This document shows positions 5,815-5,933 of a stretch of 5,933 nucleotides of DNA, one piece after another. Location of the stretch: NCBI GenBank assembly GCA_937960725.1, contig CALGOY010000028.1, positions 1 through 5,933 on the forward strand, given 5' to 3'. Position numbers and translations under genes: made by a program. The number at the start of each line of letters is the position of its first letter. Within the stretch, counting starts at the first letter, position 1. Origin of the DNA: an uncultured Bacillota bacterium (lineage in GTDB: Bacteria; Bacillota; Clostridia; Caldicoprobacterales; UBA3941). The notes beneath the pieces were generated by a model that made no database searches, was not told the origin of the DNA, and was given only the letters and a program-made list of their open reading frames with translations.

Positions 5815-5933
5815 AGAAGGATAGCGGATACCCAGCGATTGTAAAAAAAGATAATATTATATATTTTGTCCATCCTATATTTTCAATGTACTATGAACAC
5901 GGGATGAGGGCATATAAGCAACTGCTTAGCAAC
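5799..5933 (+). pseudogene. Out-of-frame continuation of the broken hydrolase (runs off the window)
   Basis: A different frame from the preceding fragment is open from 5799 to the window end. It reads YTPVEKDSGYPAIVKKDN, then IIYFVHPIFSMYYEHGMRAY and KQLLSN. This looks like the later part of the same trimerisation-type hydrolase, where a TP...GYPAIV strand is followed by a YF.HPIF..Y..HGMRAY segment. In intact relatives, as I recall them, roughly 100 residues (starting with a Gly-Gly turn after the K-V-N-x-Y helix) separate the two pieces. Here they are nearly adjacent, implying an internal deletion that also changed frame. There is no start codon or RBS of its own at the junction. Confidence 0.65.

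Overview
The window is AT-rich, coding-dense and transcribed entirely on the + strand. Strong GGAGG-type ribosome binding sites, short gene gaps and the gene content suggest a low-GC Firmicute, probably a Clostridia or Lachnospiraceae-like glycan or plant-sugar degrader. The taxon is inferred from style and protein flavour, not proven.

Left part (1-2528): three tightly coupled genes form a tagatose-phosphate module. They are the 3' two thirds of a GatD-like galactitol-1-phosphate 5-dehydrogenase, a complete GatY/KbaY-like class II tagatose-1,6-bisphosphate aldolase, and a complete PfkB-family kinase closest to LacC (tagatose-6-phosphate kinase). Together they could take galactitol-1-phosphate through tagatose-6-phosphate and tagatose-1,6-bisphosphate to triose phosphates. 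The junctions are 4 bp apart and overlapping by 4 bp.

Middle (2529-3762): a 193-bp gap contains an in-frame stretch that looks like the C-terminal end of an unidentified protein and has no ribosome binding site. A complete aldo/keto reductase follows, with an intact catalytic tetrad but altered residues at the usual NADPH 2'-phosphate site.

Right part (3763-5933): a complete, leaderless (cytoplasmic) GH29-type alpha-L-fucosidase. Just after it lies a perfect 22-bp inverted repeat with a 4-nt loop. Immediately past the repeat comes the C-terminal part of a second glycoside hydrolase (GHL6 / beta-galactosidase-trimerisation type, possibly the GH151 fucosidase family). This gene is broken: it has no catalytic barrel, and near 5800 the reading frame shifts and a block of the trimerisation domain seems to be missing. 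The gene continues off the window in the new frame.

Taken together, the locus reads as a sugar-catabolism island: intracellular removal of fucose from imported fucosylated (perhaps galactose-containing) oligosaccharides, a reductase, and a tagatose route to glycolysis. It shows clear signs of gene decay at two places. I do not see a convincing wholly new system. The unusual items are the perfect hairpin at the pseudogene breakpoint, the doubly deleted hydrolase and the orphan C-terminal fragment.
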